Numbered from the stretch's first letter, positions 46,044-55,537 are shown. The stretch is DNA of 64,000 bases from Reinekea marina (GCF_030409715.1 NZ_JAUFQI010000001.1:1425001-1489000); one strand, 5' to 3'. The notes: a model not told the origin generated them from the letters alone. Numbers and translations are program-made.

Positions 46044-46207
46044 CTTTTTCTCCAGAATAGTTACAAAAAATAACACGCCTAACTGATTGATTTTCAACGT
46101 GGCTTTAAAGTTAATTTAAATCAACTAAAAAACAGGGGTGCAATTTCAAATTGTTTACTTATAATCCGCCGCCCTTTTGTATTACGGTTATTAAGGTTTT
46201 ACTTTGT

Positions 46208-46543
46208 ATGATTAACGAACTTCGCCCAGAATCATCGTCAACGGGTCACCTATGCTTAGCATCTAGCATGATTCTAAATGAAAGTCCGATGCCGATACGA
46301 TTCTTCTATAAAGAAGATCCTCAGCACGTAAATGACACTGGTTTCCGGTTTTATAGCGGATTAGAAACCGACGAATTTCTGATGGAAGAAAACGCGGCCT
46401 GTGTCGCTCCGCTTGATTGTTTAGAGCGCTTAGATCCTACTATTTCAGAACTCGTTGAAATGTCCCAAGTAGGCACGGTATGGGAGCGCCTACCTGAGAG
46501 CAATGATTGGGTCGAAGTACTCGATTACGAGATACCCGATTAA
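46208..46543 (+). CDS. DUF2185/Imm33-like protein
   Basis: A 111-residue acidic protein resembling DUF2185 (immunity-protein Imm33-like) domains. It has MILNESPMPIRFFYKEDPQHVNDTGFRFYSGLETDEFL and LERLDPTISELVEMSQVGTVWERLPESNDW in the family order. Family members can be toxin immunity proteins but most are uncharacterised. No toxin gene is adjacent, so an orphan role is likely. ATG 46208 was chosen, with AAGG upstream; an upstream in-frame ATG at 46151 is less supported. Confidence 0.65.
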   Translation: MINELRPESSSTGHLCLASSMILNESPMPIRFFYKEDPQHVNDTGFRFYSGLETDEFLMEENAACVAPLDCLERLDPTISELVEMSQVGTVWERLPESNDWVEVLDYEIPD

Positions 46544-46566
46544 ACCAACCTATATGGCTCATTCTG

Positions 46567-47583
46567 TTATTGAATGAGCCATGGCTTCGAATACCAATAA
46601 TACGCATTCATCGATTTACTTTTCGCCGTACAGTTATAACGATGCCGACCAGGGCTTAACGGCTGTTCACTGACTAATTCAAAACTTTGCGTTCCTGTCC
46701 ACTTAACTTCATGCCAGCTACCATCGACAAAGCAGTTCAATACTCGGCTCATATCGTCCATGTTGGTAATGCTCGCCCGAAACAAAGGTTGCGAATCGTC
46801 GGTTAGCATATCTGACAGATCACTTTCACTGATCGGCATGGGCAACGATTCAATTTTGGTGGCCAGTGTTTTGGTGTTTGCATAGATGCCGGCGGCCGCA
46901 AATCGAGGCAGCGCCGTTCTAGGGCTGTCTTTATTGATGCCGCCAGAATGCTGAGCAAAACCGACATACCCCATATCACTGAGCAGATCTTGCAGTGATT
47001 GACTGAATTCACCATATGGATAGGCTAACCATTTCGGTATATCTGAACCAAGCTCGTCAATTAAACGCTGCTGTGCGTGTTCGATATTCTGGCGAGTCTG
47101 CAATTTCCATGTTGCATCTAAACTTCTGTGCCGAACGAGATAAGCATGATCTTGAGTATGGTTTGCAATGACAGCCCCCCATTTCTTCATTTCACGCAGC
47201 TGGTCCCAGCTCAGCATGTCATTAAAGTTTTGATCTATGGGGTCCGTAGCCGCAAAGATGGTAAACGGGTAGTTAAATTCCTTTAATAAGGGGAATGCAT
47301 TGAGGTAAATGCTTCGGTATGCGTCATCAAAGGTAATGGCGATCGCGTTTTGAGGCAATGCATCCCCTGACTCGATAGCAGCTAACGCGTCTTTGAGCGA
47401 TACAACGGGGTAATTGTTGCTTTTAAAAAAGGCCAGGTGTTCTCGAAACTGTTCTGGACTCACAGAGGTACTGGCCGGTGAAGACTCCGAAACATGGTGG
47501 TAAACCAGCACGTTAAAATGATTTTGCCCAAATGCGGCCATCATGAAGGTGCTTAACAGCAGCGCAGATATCCATTGTTTCAT
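46567..47583 (-). CDS. Polysaccharide deacetylase family protein
   Basis: A 338-residue exported NodB-homology (CE4) protein. A signal peptide (about 1-20) precedes NVLVYHHVSESSPAS. The metal and catalytic motifs are AITFDDAYRSIYLNAFPLL (TFDD), IANHTQDHAYLVRH (NHT..H) and WLAYPYGEFSQSL (YPYG). It removes acetyl groups from an N-acetyl-sugar polymer, possibly an exopolysaccharide in the PgaB/IcaB manner; the substrate is unknown. ATG 47583 has GGGGAAG 5 nt upstream and overlaps the sseA stop by 4 bp, so the two are coupled. Confidence 0.87.
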   Translation of the reverse strand: MKQWISALLLSTFMMAAFGQNHFNVLVYHHVSESSPASTSVSPEQFREHLAFFKSNNYPVVSLKDALAAIESGDALPQNAIAITFDDAYRSIYLNAFPLLKEFNYPFTIFAATDPIDQNFNDMLSWDQLREMKKWGAVIANHTQDHAYLVRHRSLDATWKLQTRQNIEHAQQRLIDELGSDIPKWLAYPYGEFSQSLQDLLSDMGYVGFAQHSGGINKDSPRTALPRFAAAGIYANTKTLATKIESLPMPISESDLSDMLTDDSQPLFRASITNMDDMSRVLNCFVDGSWHEVKWTGTQSFELVSEQPLSPGRHRYNCTAKSKSMNAYYWYSKPWLIQ

Positions 47584-48413
47584 AATGCTTCCCCTTCTAT
47601 TCCTGTGGCGATAGGGCGATTTGGGTCGGTTATCCACTCGCTCCAGCTACCTGCATAGAGCTTGGGCATTGGAAGGCCAGCAATATCAAATGCTAATATG
47701 TTGTGACAAGCCGTAACGCCAGAGCCGCAATAACAGATCACATCATCACGGCATTGAGCGAAACGTTGATGTAAAACTTCTTTAGGTTGAAAGAAACCTT
47801 CAGAGGTTAGGTTTTTACTAAAATCTGCATTCTGTGCGCTCGGAATATGACCAGCTTTGCCATCAAGCGGCTCAGTTTCGCCGGCATAACGAGGTAAAGC
47901 TCGTGCATCTAACATTTGTGCTTGCAAGCTAGGAATGTCTTCGGCCGTAATGACCCAATTGGCAAGTTCAATTTGAATCGACGATGGTGATGGGCTAGGC
48001 GCTAGAGTAGAAATAGGGTGGCCAGCGTTGAGCCAGGCGTTCAAACCGCCATCCAGAACCAAAACATTTGTAATACCAGCCCATCTCAACATCCACCAAG
48101 CGCGAGCCGAAAACATATTATTGCTTTGATCGTATACAACCACCGTTGAGCTTTTTTCAACGCCCCAACGTTGAAGGGTTGCTTGCCAGTTTTCTTTTGA
48201 AGGCAGCGGGTGACGGCTCGTTTTTCCAGTAATGATCGGTCCGGATAGGTCATCTTCTAAATGTGCGTGTAAGGCGTTGAGAATATGCCCTTCGTTATAG
48301 AGTTTAACGGCATTTGCGCGGTCGGAAAGATCTGAACGGCAATCCAAAATTATTAAATTGTCGCTAGATTTTGAAAGCTCAAAAAAGTGGGTGACGCTGA
48401 TTAAAGGTGACAT
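47580..48413 (-). CDS. sseA: 3-mercaptopyruvate sulfurtransferase
   Basis: A 277-residue tandem rhodanese. The N-terminal domain (about 5-140) has LIILDCRSDL, VVVYDQSNNMFSARAWWMLR and VLVLDGGLNAW. The C-terminal domain has the active-site loop CGSGVTACHN, the CG[SG]GVT pattern of mercaptopyruvate sulfurtransferases rather than thiosulfate enzymes (CRKGVT). It transfers sulfur from 3-mercaptopyruvate to acceptors such as thioredoxin or cyanide. ATG 48413 gives the family start (MSPLISVTHF); the frame is open upstream to 48674 but with no homology-like content. Confidence 0.9.
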   Translation of the reverse strand: MSPLISVTHFFELSKSSDNLIILDCRSDLSDRANAVKLYNEGHILNALHAHLEDDLSGPIITGKTSRHPLPSKENWQATLQRWGVEKSSTVVVYDQSNNMFSARAWWMLRWAGITNVLVLDGGLNAWLNAGHPISTLAPSPSPSSIQIELANWVITAEDIPSLQAQMLDARALPRYAGETEPLDGKAGHIPSAQNADFSKNLTSEGFFQPKEVLHQRFAQCRDDVICYCGSGVTACHNILAFDIAGLPMPKLYAGSWSEWITDPNRPIATGIEGEAL

Positions 48414-48677
48414 GATAACTCGCTTATTCAGTGTTCGTTGTAATCTTGATAATAACCCGACAGGCGCAGAGAGGTAAGTGTGAAACCTTAAAACTGCGAC
48501 ATTCAACACGTGGTTTAAAGTAACAACCGTCAATGGGCTTTTGGAGCGTAGGCGATGAAAGTCGTTGAAATTTTGAGTGTTTCTTTTAGCAGCAATAGAG
48601 AAAGTAATAGAAATATAAAGTGCTGAAAGGATGGGTGAAACGACTAGGCTGACGCTAAAGTGGCGCTGTCTCAAAAA

Positions 48678-48752
48678 TGGCTGGTCCGGCAGGGATCGAA
48701 CCTGCGAATGACGGGATCAAAACCCGGTGCCTTACCGCTTGGCGACGGACCA
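48678..48752 (-). tRNA. tRNA-Gln (anticodon TTG)
   Basis: A 75-nt gene on the minus strand with acceptor pair TGGTCCG/CGGACCA, anticodon TTG, T-arm GGTTCGATCC and encoded CCA. Identical to the copy at 48842-48916. Confidence 0.97.
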
Positions 48753-48841
48753 TTATAGAGAGTGTTGCAATGGCTAGGAAATAACCCTAGCAGGGTGAAG
48801 GTTAGAGAAAAATGATGCATTTCTCAAGCCTTGATAGAAAA

Positions 48842-48916
48842 TGGCTGGTCCGGCAGGGATCGAACCTGCGAATGACGGGATCAAAACCCGGTGCCTTACC
48901 GCTTGGCGACGGACCA
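48842..48916 (-). tRNA. tRNA-Gln (anticodon TTG), second copy
   Basis: Base-for-base identical to the downstream copy. It lies between tRNA-Met and the other tRNA-Gln in one operon, like the met/gln tRNA operon of E. coli. Confidence 0.97.
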
Positions 48917-48924
48917 GTAGTAAT

Positions 48925-49001
48925 TGGTGGCTATAGCTGGACTTGAACCAGCGACCCCAGCATTATGAATGCTGTGCTCTAACCAACTGAGCTATATAGC
49001 C
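48925..49001 (-). tRNA. tRNA-Met, elongator (anticodon CAT)
   Basis: A 77-nt cloverleaf, GGCTATATAGCTCAGTTGGTT onward, with anticodon CAT and an encoded CCA. The paired acceptor stem (no C-A mismatch at 1:72) marks the elongator type. It is the first gene of the Met-Gln-Gln operon. Confidence 0.95.
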
Positions 49002-49015
49002 TCAACAACGGACGC

Positions 49016-49045
49016 GTATTATCCTTAGATTTTAATGGCTGTCAA
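49016..49045 (-). promoter_or_regulatory. Promoter of the Met-Gln-Gln tRNA operon
   Basis: On the minus strand TTGACA, an 18-bp spacer and TAATAC, followed by a GC-rich discriminator (GCGCGTCC). This is a strong, stable-RNA type sigma-70 promoter 15 bp before tRNA-Met. Confidence 0.85.
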
Positions 49046-49246
49046 CTAATGAATTTAATTTTTTTAAGGTATTTCAATAGCTTAGATAATTTTGTGTCTA
49101 TATGGTTGAATAATTGCTCAGTTTTGGTTCATTAGTCAGAAGTCACACTTATTAGGCCAATTAGAGACGCTATTAGTCTTTGCTGATACACTTTTTAACA
49201 TTGACTCCATTGAGTGAGTTATTAAGACGATTATTGAGGGAATAGT

Positions 49247-49843
49247 ATGGATATTTCGATAGGTACAATTATAACTTGGGGCTTGCCAATTTTGTTGGTG
49301 GTCTTTTTTGTTTCCATTTATAACAAGCTAGTTGCGTTGCGCAACCGTGTTAAAAATGCGTTTTCTCAAATAGACGTTCAGTTACAGCGACGTCACGATT
49401 TGATCCCAAACTTGGTTGAAACGGCTAAGACATACTTAGCGCATGAAAAAGAGACGCTTGAAGGCGTTATTTCTGCGCGAAACCAGGCTGTTTCTGCTCA
49501 AAAGGCCGCCTCAGCAGATCCAAGCGATGGCTCCTTGATGGGTAAACTTTCACAGGCAGAAGGTATGCTTTCAGGTGCATTGGGCCGTTTGTTTGCAGTG
49601 TCTGAAGATTATCCTGATTTAAAAGCCGATGCGACTATGGCTGATTTAATGGAAAGCTTAGAAAGTACCGAGAATAAAGTGGCCTTTGCACGTCAGGCTT
49701 ATAACGACGGGGTCATGAATTTTCAAACTTATAAAGAGTCTTTCCCTAATAACATAATTGCTAATGTTAGCGGGTTTAAAGATGCAGCCATGTTTGAGCT
49801 GGAGAACCCAGAAGCAAAACAAGCCCCCAAAGTTTCATTCTAG
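49247..49843 (+). CDS. LemA family protein
   Basis: A 198-residue membrane protein with one N-terminal helix (about 8-26) and a helical-bundle body. Family signatures are YNKLVALRNRVKNAFSQIDVQLQRRHDLIPNLVETAK, QAEGMLSGALGRLFAVSEDYPDLKAD, and ESTENKVAFARQAYNDGVMNFQTYKESFPNNIIA. Its biochemical role is unclear. It lies 76 bp upstream of an M48 peptidase, a pairing seen in many bacteria and thought to reflect joint action in envelope quality control. Confidence 0.92.
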   Translation: MDISIGTIITWGLPILLVVFFVSIYNKLVALRNRVKNAFSQIDVQLQRRHDLIPNLVETAKTYLAHEKETLEGVISARNQAVSAQKAASADPSDGSLMGKLSQAEGMLSGALGRLFAVSEDYPDLKADATMADLMESLESTENKVAFARQAYNDGVMNFQTYKESFPNNIIANVSGFKDAAMFELENPEAKQAPKVSF

Positions 49844-49919
49844 TTAGCAAGCTTCTACTAATGTATGGGCTAACCAATAATGTCGGTTAGCCTAACGAGT
49901 ATTGTGGTGTAGGGATACG

Positions 49920-51929
49920 ATGGACTTTTTCGAACATCAAGATAAAGCCCGTAAAAAAACCGGGCAATTGGTATTATTATTCTGCTTAGGGCTGTTAGCC
50001 ACATTGGTGGCTGTTAATTTAGTGGGCTTTGTTGCTTTTTGGCTTATTACGTCTCCTGACGTGAATGTGATGAGCGTGACGTTACCGAATGTCATGAACC
50101 AACCAACCCCTGCGCAAGTAAACCTAACCGTTAGTGAAAGCGGTTTTGGGCAGGCATTTCAGCGCTGGTGGCAGTCGAATTTAAACTGGCAAGTATCGGT
50201 TGGTGTGCTTGTCGTTGTGCTAATGGGTACCGTTTTTCGCTTTCTAGAGCTTCAGGGCGGCGGCCGAAAGGTAGCCGAGTGGGCCGGTGCCACGCCCGTG
50301 TCTAAATTAGCTAAAGATGATGATGTAACCACCTATGTAAACGTCAGTGAAGAAATGGCCATTGCTGCAGGTATGCCCATACCTGAGCTTTACGTTATGG
50401 AAAACGAGCAGGGCATTAATGCGTTTGTAGCGGGGTATCAGGTCGATCAGGCCGTGATGGTGGTGACTAAGGGTGCATTAACTCAATTGACGCGTGATCA
50501 GCTTCAAGGTGTCATTGGCCATGAATACTCGCATATTTTAAATGGTGATATGCGCCTTAATATTCGGCTTATGGCCTCTTTAGGTGGGCTGATTTTATTG
50601 GGGCAGGTCGGTCGCTTCTTTTTGGAGTCTAGTTTGTATTCTGGGCGTTCTCGCGATAATAGTAAGTCTCAAATTGCGTTTATAGGCGTAGGCGCTGCGT
50701 TGATGCTGGTGGGGTATATTGGCGTATTAGTTGGGCGAATGATTAAAGCCGCTGTGTCACGGCAAAGGGAATATTTAGCCGATGCAAGTTCAGTTCAATT
50801 TACACGAAATCCAGATGGCATAGCGGGCGCCCTGTATGAAATTCAAAAAGCGACGGATGGTTCATTACTGAATCACAAGCACGCGGAAGATATGTCGCAC
50901 TTTTGCTTTGGCGAATCTGTTTCTTTATCGCAAAAACTTTCTACTCACCCTCCTATTCCAGATCGCATAAAGCGCATTGATGCTACATTTTTTGCGCGCT
51001 ATAGAGCAAAGCGGCGCAAAGAAGAAACGGCTCAAGAAAGTATTTCTAGATCTGCCCCTGACGTGTTCGAATCGACTATGGCTGCAGCAAGCTTTGCAAC
51101 GATGGTCGGTCAGGTGACCCCCGATCATGTTGAGTACGCTCGTAATATGCATCGACACATTCCAGAGCAGGTGAAAATTTGGGTGCATCAAAGCACAGGC
51201 GCGCGCAGTTATATTTATTGCCAGGTACTACTGGGAAGTCAAGGTAAGCAACAGGCCATTTTAAATGAGATAAAACAGCTAGACCCTGAAGTAGTGGATA
51301 CATTGCAAAAGATGTGGCCTTTTGCTCGGGATATGGACGAACAACTTAGGCTTCCTTTGCTAGAAATGTCTATGCCCGTATTGAAGCGGATGACTGAGCA
51401 AGAGCAACTTGTTTTTATAGATCGCTTGGAGCAATTGGTTACACTGGATGGGCGAGTCGATTTTGTTGAGTGGGTGACCTTATCGCTCACCAAACTTCGA
51501 TTAATGCCCGGCTCGGCAAAACAACATAAACACTTAAGTTCAAAAATTGATGGTTATAAAACTGAGCTCGATGTTTTGTTTCGTGCATTGGTAGAGTTAA
51601 ATCCTAATAAAGAAAAAGCAGAGCAGATGCGCGAGCGTGTATGCGCGCGTTATCAGATTAATTATCAACAAAAAGAGCTCGTTGAACCAATCGGTTTTGA
51701 CACAGTGGCAGTCGCGTTAGATAAGTTAGACAATGTTAGTTTTATGTGGCGTAAGAATATTCTGCAAGCATGTGCCGATATTGTTGAATCTAATGGACAG
51801 ATTGCTTTTCGTGAATATGAAGCGTTAAGGGTATTGGCCGAATGTTTAGCGTGCCCTCTACCGCCATTAGTGATGGAATTGTCCGATGTTTCATCTGTAG
51901 AGTTAGGGGCTATTGAGTATAAAGTTTAA
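49920..51929 (+). CDS. M48 family metallopeptidase (HtpX-like)
   Basis: A 669-residue zinc peptidase. Two N-terminal membrane helices (about 17-45 and 85-105) precede the peptidase domain with VIGHEYSHILNGD (HEXXH zinc motif) and REYLADASSVQF (third zinc ligand Glu). Further membrane segments lie around 220-280. A large soluble C-terminal region (about 370-669), much longer than HtpX itself, may bind partners. It pairs with lemA upstream. ATG 49920 has AGGGA 6 nt upstream. Confidence 0.9.
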   Translation: MDFFEHQDKARKKTGQLVLLFCLGLLATLVAVNLVGFVAFWLITSPDVNVMSVTLPNVMNQPTPAQVNLTVSESGFGQAFQRWWQSNLNWQVSVGVLVVVLMGTVFRFLELQGGGRKVAEWAGATPVSKLAKDDDVTTYVNVSEEMAIAAGMPIPELYVMENEQGINAFVAGYQVDQAVMVVTKGALTQLTRDQLQGVIGHEYSHILNGDMRLNIRLMASLGGLILLGQVGRFFLESSLYSGRSRDNSKSQIAFIGVGAALMLVGYIGVLVGRMIKAAVSRQREYLADASSVQFTRNPDGIAGALYEIQKATDGSLLNHKHAEDMSHFCFGESVSLSQKLSTHPPIPDRIKRIDATFFARYRAKRRKEETAQESISRSAPDVFESTMAAASFATMVGQVTPDHVEYARNMHRHIPEQVKIWVHQSTGARSYIYCQVLLGSQGKQQAILNEIKQLDPEVVDTLQKMWPFARDMDEQLRLPLLEMSMPVLKRMTEQEQLVFIDRLEQLVTLDGRVDFVEWVTLSLTKLRLMPGSAKQHKHLSSKIDGYKTELDVLFRALVELNPNKEKAEQMRERVCARYQINYQQKELVEPIGFDTVAVALDKLDNVSFMWRKNILQACADIVESNGQIAFREYEALRVLAECLACPLPPLVMELSDVSSVELGAIEYKV

Positions 51930-51946
51930 TTTTTATTGAAAAATTT

Positions 51947-51976
51947 TGATCCGTTTCTTTTGGTGGGGTCGTATAA
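51947..51976 (+). promoter_or_regulatory. ECF11 (RpoE-ChrR)-like promoter before the fasciclin gene
   Basis: TGATCC (51947-51952) and CGTATAA (51970-51976) with a 17-bp spacer match the reported TGATCC...CGTA-type recognition sequence of ECF11 sigma factors, which respond to singlet oxygen. The sigma-70 reading would need a 20-bp spacer. Confidence 0.5.
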
Positions 51977-52011
51977 CTCCCGAACCCAACAAGAACGATA
52001 GGACTTACGCA

Positions 52012-52500
52012 ATGAAAACATTAACTTTATTATCTTCAGCCTTACTTGCAGTCTCTTTGACTTTTTCTACGGCTTCTTTCGCCGATGGTCATATGAGTAA
52101 AAATGATATCGTCGATACGGCGGTAGCCGCAGGCAGTTTTACAACCTTAGTCACCGCAGTTCAGGCGGCCGACTTAGTGGATAAATTGAAAGAAGACGGT
52201 CCATTCACTGTCTTCGCTCCGAATGATGAGGCGTTTGCAAAAATCCCAAGTGAAACACTGAATGCATTGGTAGCCGATGAAGAAGCTTTAACAGAAGTGC
52301 TAGGTTTACATGTAATTGCTGGTAAGAAAATGGCTGCGGATGTCGTTGGTATTTATCAAGCGGTCACCATTACTGGTCGAGTTCTTAATATTAAAGTGAG
52401 CGGTGGTGAAGTGTTTGTGAATGGTGCGAAAGTCATCGCGACAGATATCGAGACTTCTAACGGTGTGATTCACGTAATCGATTCAGTGATCACCAAGTAG
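52012..52500 (+). CDS. Fasciclin-domain secreted protein
   Basis: A 162-residue periplasmic or surface protein with a signal peptide (about 1-24, ending ASFA) and a single FAS1 domain: [48 protein letters not shown] (H1 motif), then [12 protein letters not shown] and [28 protein letters not shown] (H2 motif). FAS1 domains mediate adhesion and small-ligand binding. ATG 52012 has AGGA 10 nt upstream. The upstream ECF11-like promoter suggests oxidative, possibly light-stress, induction. Confidence 0.92.
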   Translation: MKTLTLLSSALLAVSLTFSTASFADGHMSKNDIVDTAVAAGSFTTLVTAVQAADLVDKLKEDGPFTVFAPNDEAFAKIPSETLNALVADEEALTEVLGLHVIAGKKMAADVVGIYQAVTITGRVLNIKVSGGEVFVNGAKVIATDIETSNGVIHVIDSVITK

Positions 52501-52515
52501 TGCAGAGCTAATAGC

Positions 52516-52546
52516 AAAAAAAGCGACCCTAGGGTCGCTTTTTTTT
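52516..52546. terminator. Bidirectional terminator
   Basis: AAGCGACCCT and AGGGTCGCTT form a perfect palindrome flanked by A- and T-runs. It serves the fasciclin gene and the convergent PEP-CTERM gene. Confidence 0.9.
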
Positions 52547-52547
52547 G

Positions 52548-53048
52548 TTATGCAGTTATGTTCTTTCTTCTTCGTAACCCGAACAGCGATGCAATGCCAA
52601 GCGTAAATAATGCTAAAGAAGCGGGCTCTGGAACTTCAGTAATTACAGTCAGTACGGAAGTGCCGACTTTAAAATCACCCCAAATAGATGCAATCTTAAT
52701 TCGTAATTGACCGTCTTTGTTTAACTCGCCTATAGCGTTGATGCCTAATTCGTCATCATAGTAGCTTTGGCCATACGTCCAGCCTTCAGAGTCAAAATCT
52801 AGTTTTTCGATAATAAAAAATGCTTTTTCGAAATACTTGTCGTTATCGTCTTGGATGCTAATGGCTAATGAACCAGAGATAGCGCTACCTAAAATGAAAT
52901 CATGATCAGAAAGATCATGGACGTACTTAGTATAACTCCAGTGGCCGATGTCTTTGTTTACATCTACCGTGTCTACAATAACGCCACTGAATGCAGATGT
53001 GGTTATTGAAAGAAGCGTGACGCAAAAGAGTGCTTTAAGTGCTTTCAT
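52548..53048 (-). CDS. PEP-CTERM sorting-domain protein
   Basis: A 166-residue exported protein. The signal peptide (about 1-21, ending TSAFS) and a beta-rich body lead to a C-terminal VPEPASLALFTLGIASLFGLRRRK. This is the Pro-Glu-Pro motif, hydrophobic helix and basic tail processed by an exosortase (EpsH/XrtA type). The body has no recognised enzymatic motif. No exosortase gene is in the window. Confidence 0.82.
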   Translation of the reverse strand: MKALKALFCVTLLSITTSAFSGVIVDTVDVNKDIGHWSYTKYVHDLSDHDFILGSAISGSLAISIQDDNDKYFEKAFFIIEKLDFDSEGWTYGQSYYDDELGINAIGELNKDGQLRIKIASIWGDFKVGTSVLTVITEVPEPASLALFTLGIASLFGLRRRKNITA

Positions 53049-53516
53049 GCGTGTAAAAAGTATCCTTTGATAATTATTGACCGTTCAGGCAAGCACTAAA
53101 TATGCCAAAATGATAGGTTGTAGTAGTTTTGCAGGCTATATCTGATGGGTTTGGTCGAAGTTATAGGCCTTGGGTGGTGATGTGTAAAAATACTCGACAG
53201 CTGTTTTGTGTTAATTATATGGTTTCAATAGTTTCCCTGTGTGTGATCGTTTGGTTTAGTTGATCTATGTGTAAAAAAAACCGACATTTATTTGAAATTG
53301 AACAGGTTGTTTGCCTTGTGTTTAATTTGGTCGTGTTTTTCTTTGTTGGCGCTGAAATTACCTTTACTAAAAGGCCTGAATTCTATAAACTGCCCGCCCT
53401 CTGCTCGAACTGAGTAGAGAACACTGTGTTTTAAATAATTAGAACACGTTACTCCTTACCTTACTGAGTGTGCTTTATAGTAGCCTCGGGAGGTTGTTAA
53501 CCCGGAAGGAGCATTT
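53049..53516. other. Gene-free interval upstream of rpsF
   Basis: 468 bp with no supportable gene. It holds a -10-like TATAAA at 53384-53389, followed by a GC-rich discriminator, as expected for a stringently controlled ribosomal promoter. It also holds the rpsF leader described separately. Confidence 0.5.
53481..53516 (+). promoter_or_regulatory. Candidate rpsF leader (S6:S18 autoregulatory) element
   Basis: A hairpin GGTT-GTT-AACC, extended by flanking CGGG and CCGG segments, lies directly before the ribosome-binding site. Leader RNAs that bind S6:S18 are known upstream of rpsF in many bacteria. No structure search was made, so this is position-based. Confidence 0.35.
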
Positions 53517-53942
53517 ATGCGCCATTACGAAATCGTTCTACTGGTTCATCCTGACCAGTCAGAGCAAGTACCTGCAATGGTAGATCGTTACACAGCTGTT
53601 GTTACAGATGCTAACGGTACTATCCACCGCAAAGAAGATTGGGGCCGTCGTCAGTTAGGTTTCCCAATTCAAAACGTTCACAAGGCTCACTACGTATTAA
53701 TGAACGTAGAAGTTTCTGATGAAACTATCGAAGACCTTAAGAGCACTTTCCGTTTCAATGATGCGATCGTTCGTAGCATGGTTATTCGTCGTAAAGACGC
53801 TGTAACTGACGCTTCGCCTATGATGAAGTCTGTTGAAGCGAAAAAGTTGAAAGATGAAGCTCAGGCCGCTGCTCGTGCACCGCGCGCTGAAGATGAAGCC
53901 ACCGCTGATGTTGCTGAAGATAATTCAGCTTCTGAAGAATAA
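53517..53942 (+). CDS. rpsF: 30S ribosomal protein S6
   Basis: A 141-residue S6 protein of the small subunit platform, which binds S18. [25 protein letters not shown] is the conserved start, [28 protein letters not shown] the core. The C-terminal tail (about 100-141) is acidic and Ala/Glu-rich, longer than in E. coli before modification. GGAAGGAG precedes the ATG. It is the first gene of rpsF-rpsR-membrane protein-rplI. Confidence 0.97.
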   Translation: MRHYEIVLLVHPDQSEQVPAMVDRYTAVVTDANGTIHRKEDWGRRQLGFPIQNVHKAHYVLMNVEVSDETIEDLKSTFRFNDAIVRSMVIRRKDAVTDASPMMKSVEAKKLKDEAQAAARAPRAEDEATADVAEDNSASEE

Positions 53943-53956
53943 TAGGAGCTATTACT

Positions 53957-54184
53957 ATGGCACGTTTTTTCCGTCGTCGTAAGTTCTGCCGCTTCACTGC
54001 AGAAGGCATTACAGAGATAGATTACAAAGATGTTGATCTTTTAAAAGGTTACATCACTGAAACTGGCAAGATTGTACCTAGTCGTATTACTGGTACTAGT
54101 GCGAAATATCAGCGTCAATTGGCTACTGCCATCAAGCGCGCTCGCTACCTTGCTTTGTTGTCTTACACAGATTCACATAAGTAA
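53957..54184 (+). CDS. rpsR: 30S ribosomal protein S18
   Basis: A 75-residue basic protein: [39 protein letters not shown] and [24 protein letters not shown], both diagnostic of S18. It forms a dimer with S6 on the 30S platform. It lies 14 bp after rpsF with AGGAG upstream. Confidence 0.97.
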   Translation: MARFFRRRKFCRFTAEGITEIDYKDVDLLKGYITETGKIVPSRITGTSAKYQRQLATAIKRARYLALLSYTDSHK

Positions 54185-54208
54185 TCTGAGTAAGAGGAGG
54201 TTGTTATT

Positions 54209-55063
54209 GTGCTAGGACTTGCTCGCTTTGCGATGAAAAGCCCATTGCACACTGGCATTCTCGCAGCATTATTTGCTGCAATTCCAATGTTGTATGCGCT
54301 AAGCGCAGCATTGGTTGCGTTAACGACTTTAAGGTATGGCACTACTCAAGGCACGCGCATTTTAGCGGCGGCCATGGTTGGCGCTATGATTTCTTGGCAA
54401 ATGTCAGGGATTCCTTTGCCTTTGTTAGCGCTGCCTTTTGTCACGATTTTAGCTTTGGTGCTTAGATCGACGCAAAGGTGGAGTGTTACGCTGCTGGCGG
54501 GCTCTGTTACCGCATTTTTGTTAGCCAATGGCCTACAAATCATGTTTTCAGAGCAAATCAGCAGCATCATGGATATCGTGCAAGACGCCTTAACAGGGGG
54601 AGACACCAGTTTACCCTTGTGGCAGTTAATAGAGAGTTCCAAGTCAATTGCTGGGTACTTGATATTAACGTCGATGTTGCTTGAATCCTATTTGATGCTG
54701 TTGTTAGGTCGCTATTGGCAGGCGGGTTTATATAACCCAGGTGGTTTTCGCGCTGAATTGCATAACTTGCGATTTAGCCGGCAAGAAGTGGCTGTATTGG
54801 TTGGAGTGATCGCGATATCGTGGTTCACAGAACCTGCAGCAGTAATGCTGTTTGGAATTCCATTGATTTTCGCAGGTATTGCGTTAGTTCATGGGGTGAT
54901 TGCAAAAACAAAATTAGGTGGGCAGTGGTTAGTGGCGATGTATATCGGGCTAGTACTGTTTAATCAAATCATTGTACCGGTGTTGGTTTGTGCGGCAATT
55001 ATAGATGCCATGGTCGATTTACGATCGCGGTTGCCAAACGACGCACAGGCAAACAACGAATGA
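54209..55063 (+). CDS. Membrane protein of the rpsR-rplI interval (DUF2232/YybS-like)
   Basis: A 284-residue polytopic membrane protein with about eight hydrophobic segments spread over the whole length. Membrane proteins are commonly inserted between rpsR and rplI in Pseudomonas-like gammaproteobacteria and show DUF2232/YybS-type features. The function is unknown. It starts with GTG 54209, 24 bp after rpsR, with AGAGGAGG upstream. rplI starts 10 bp after its stop. Confidence 0.72.
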   Translation: MLGLARFAMKSPLHTGILAALFAAIPMLYALSAALVALTTLRYGTTQGTRILAAAMVGAMISWQMSGIPLPLLALPFVTILALVLRSTQRWSVTLLAGSVTAFLLANGLQIMFSEQISSIMDIVQDALTGGDTSLPLWQLIESSKSIAGYLILTSMLLESYLMLLLGRYWQAGLYNPGGFRAELHNLRFSRQEVAVLVGVIAISWFTEPAAVMLFGIPLIFAGIALVHGVIAKTKLGGQWLVAMYIGLVLFNQIIVPVLVCAAIIDAMVDLRSRLPNDAQANNE

Positions 55064-55073
55064 GGTAAGCGAG

Positions 55074-55523
55074 ATGGAAGTTATCCTGCTTGAGAAAGTT
55101 GGTAAAATGGGCGTTTTGGGCGATACCGTTAATGTTAAAAGCGGTTTTGCTCGTAATTTCCTTTTCCCTACAGGCAAAGCGGTTGTCGCAACAGCTGACA
55201 ACGTAAAATTATTTGAAGATCGTCGTGCTGAGCTTATGAAAGCTGAGCAAGAAAAATTGGCTTCTGCACAAGCGCGTGCTGATCAGCTAGCTGAAGTTGA
55301 GCTAACTGTGACGGCGAATGCTGGTGATGAAGGCAAGCTTTTCGGCTCGATTGGTCCACGTGATGTTGCTGATCTTGTATCTGCAACTGGCGTTGAAATT
55401 GAGAAGTCTGAAGTTAAGATGCCTCAAGGCCCAATTCGTGCAGTTGGCGAATACCAAATTGCAGTGCAACTTCACCCAGAAGTTACATCAGAAATTCACC
55501 TAATCGTCGTTGCTGAAGCATAA
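55074..55523 (+). CDS. rplI: 50S ribosomal protein L9
   Basis: A 149-residue protein with [36 protein letters not shown] (N-terminal rRNA-binding domain), a central helix (about 45-75) and the C-terminal domain [18 protein letters not shown]. It is the usual length. ATG 55074 has GAGGTAAGCGAG upstream. It closes the ribosomal operon and is followed by a terminator. Confidence 0.97.
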   Translation: MEVILLEKVGKMGVLGDTVNVKSGFARNFLFPTGKAVVATADNVKLFEDRRAELMKAEQEKLASAQARADQLAEVELTVTANAGDEGKLFGSIGPRDVADLVSATGVEIEKSEVKMPQGPIRAVGEYQIAVQLHPEVTSEIHLIVVAEA

Positions 55524-55537
55524 GCGATTTAGGTTGT

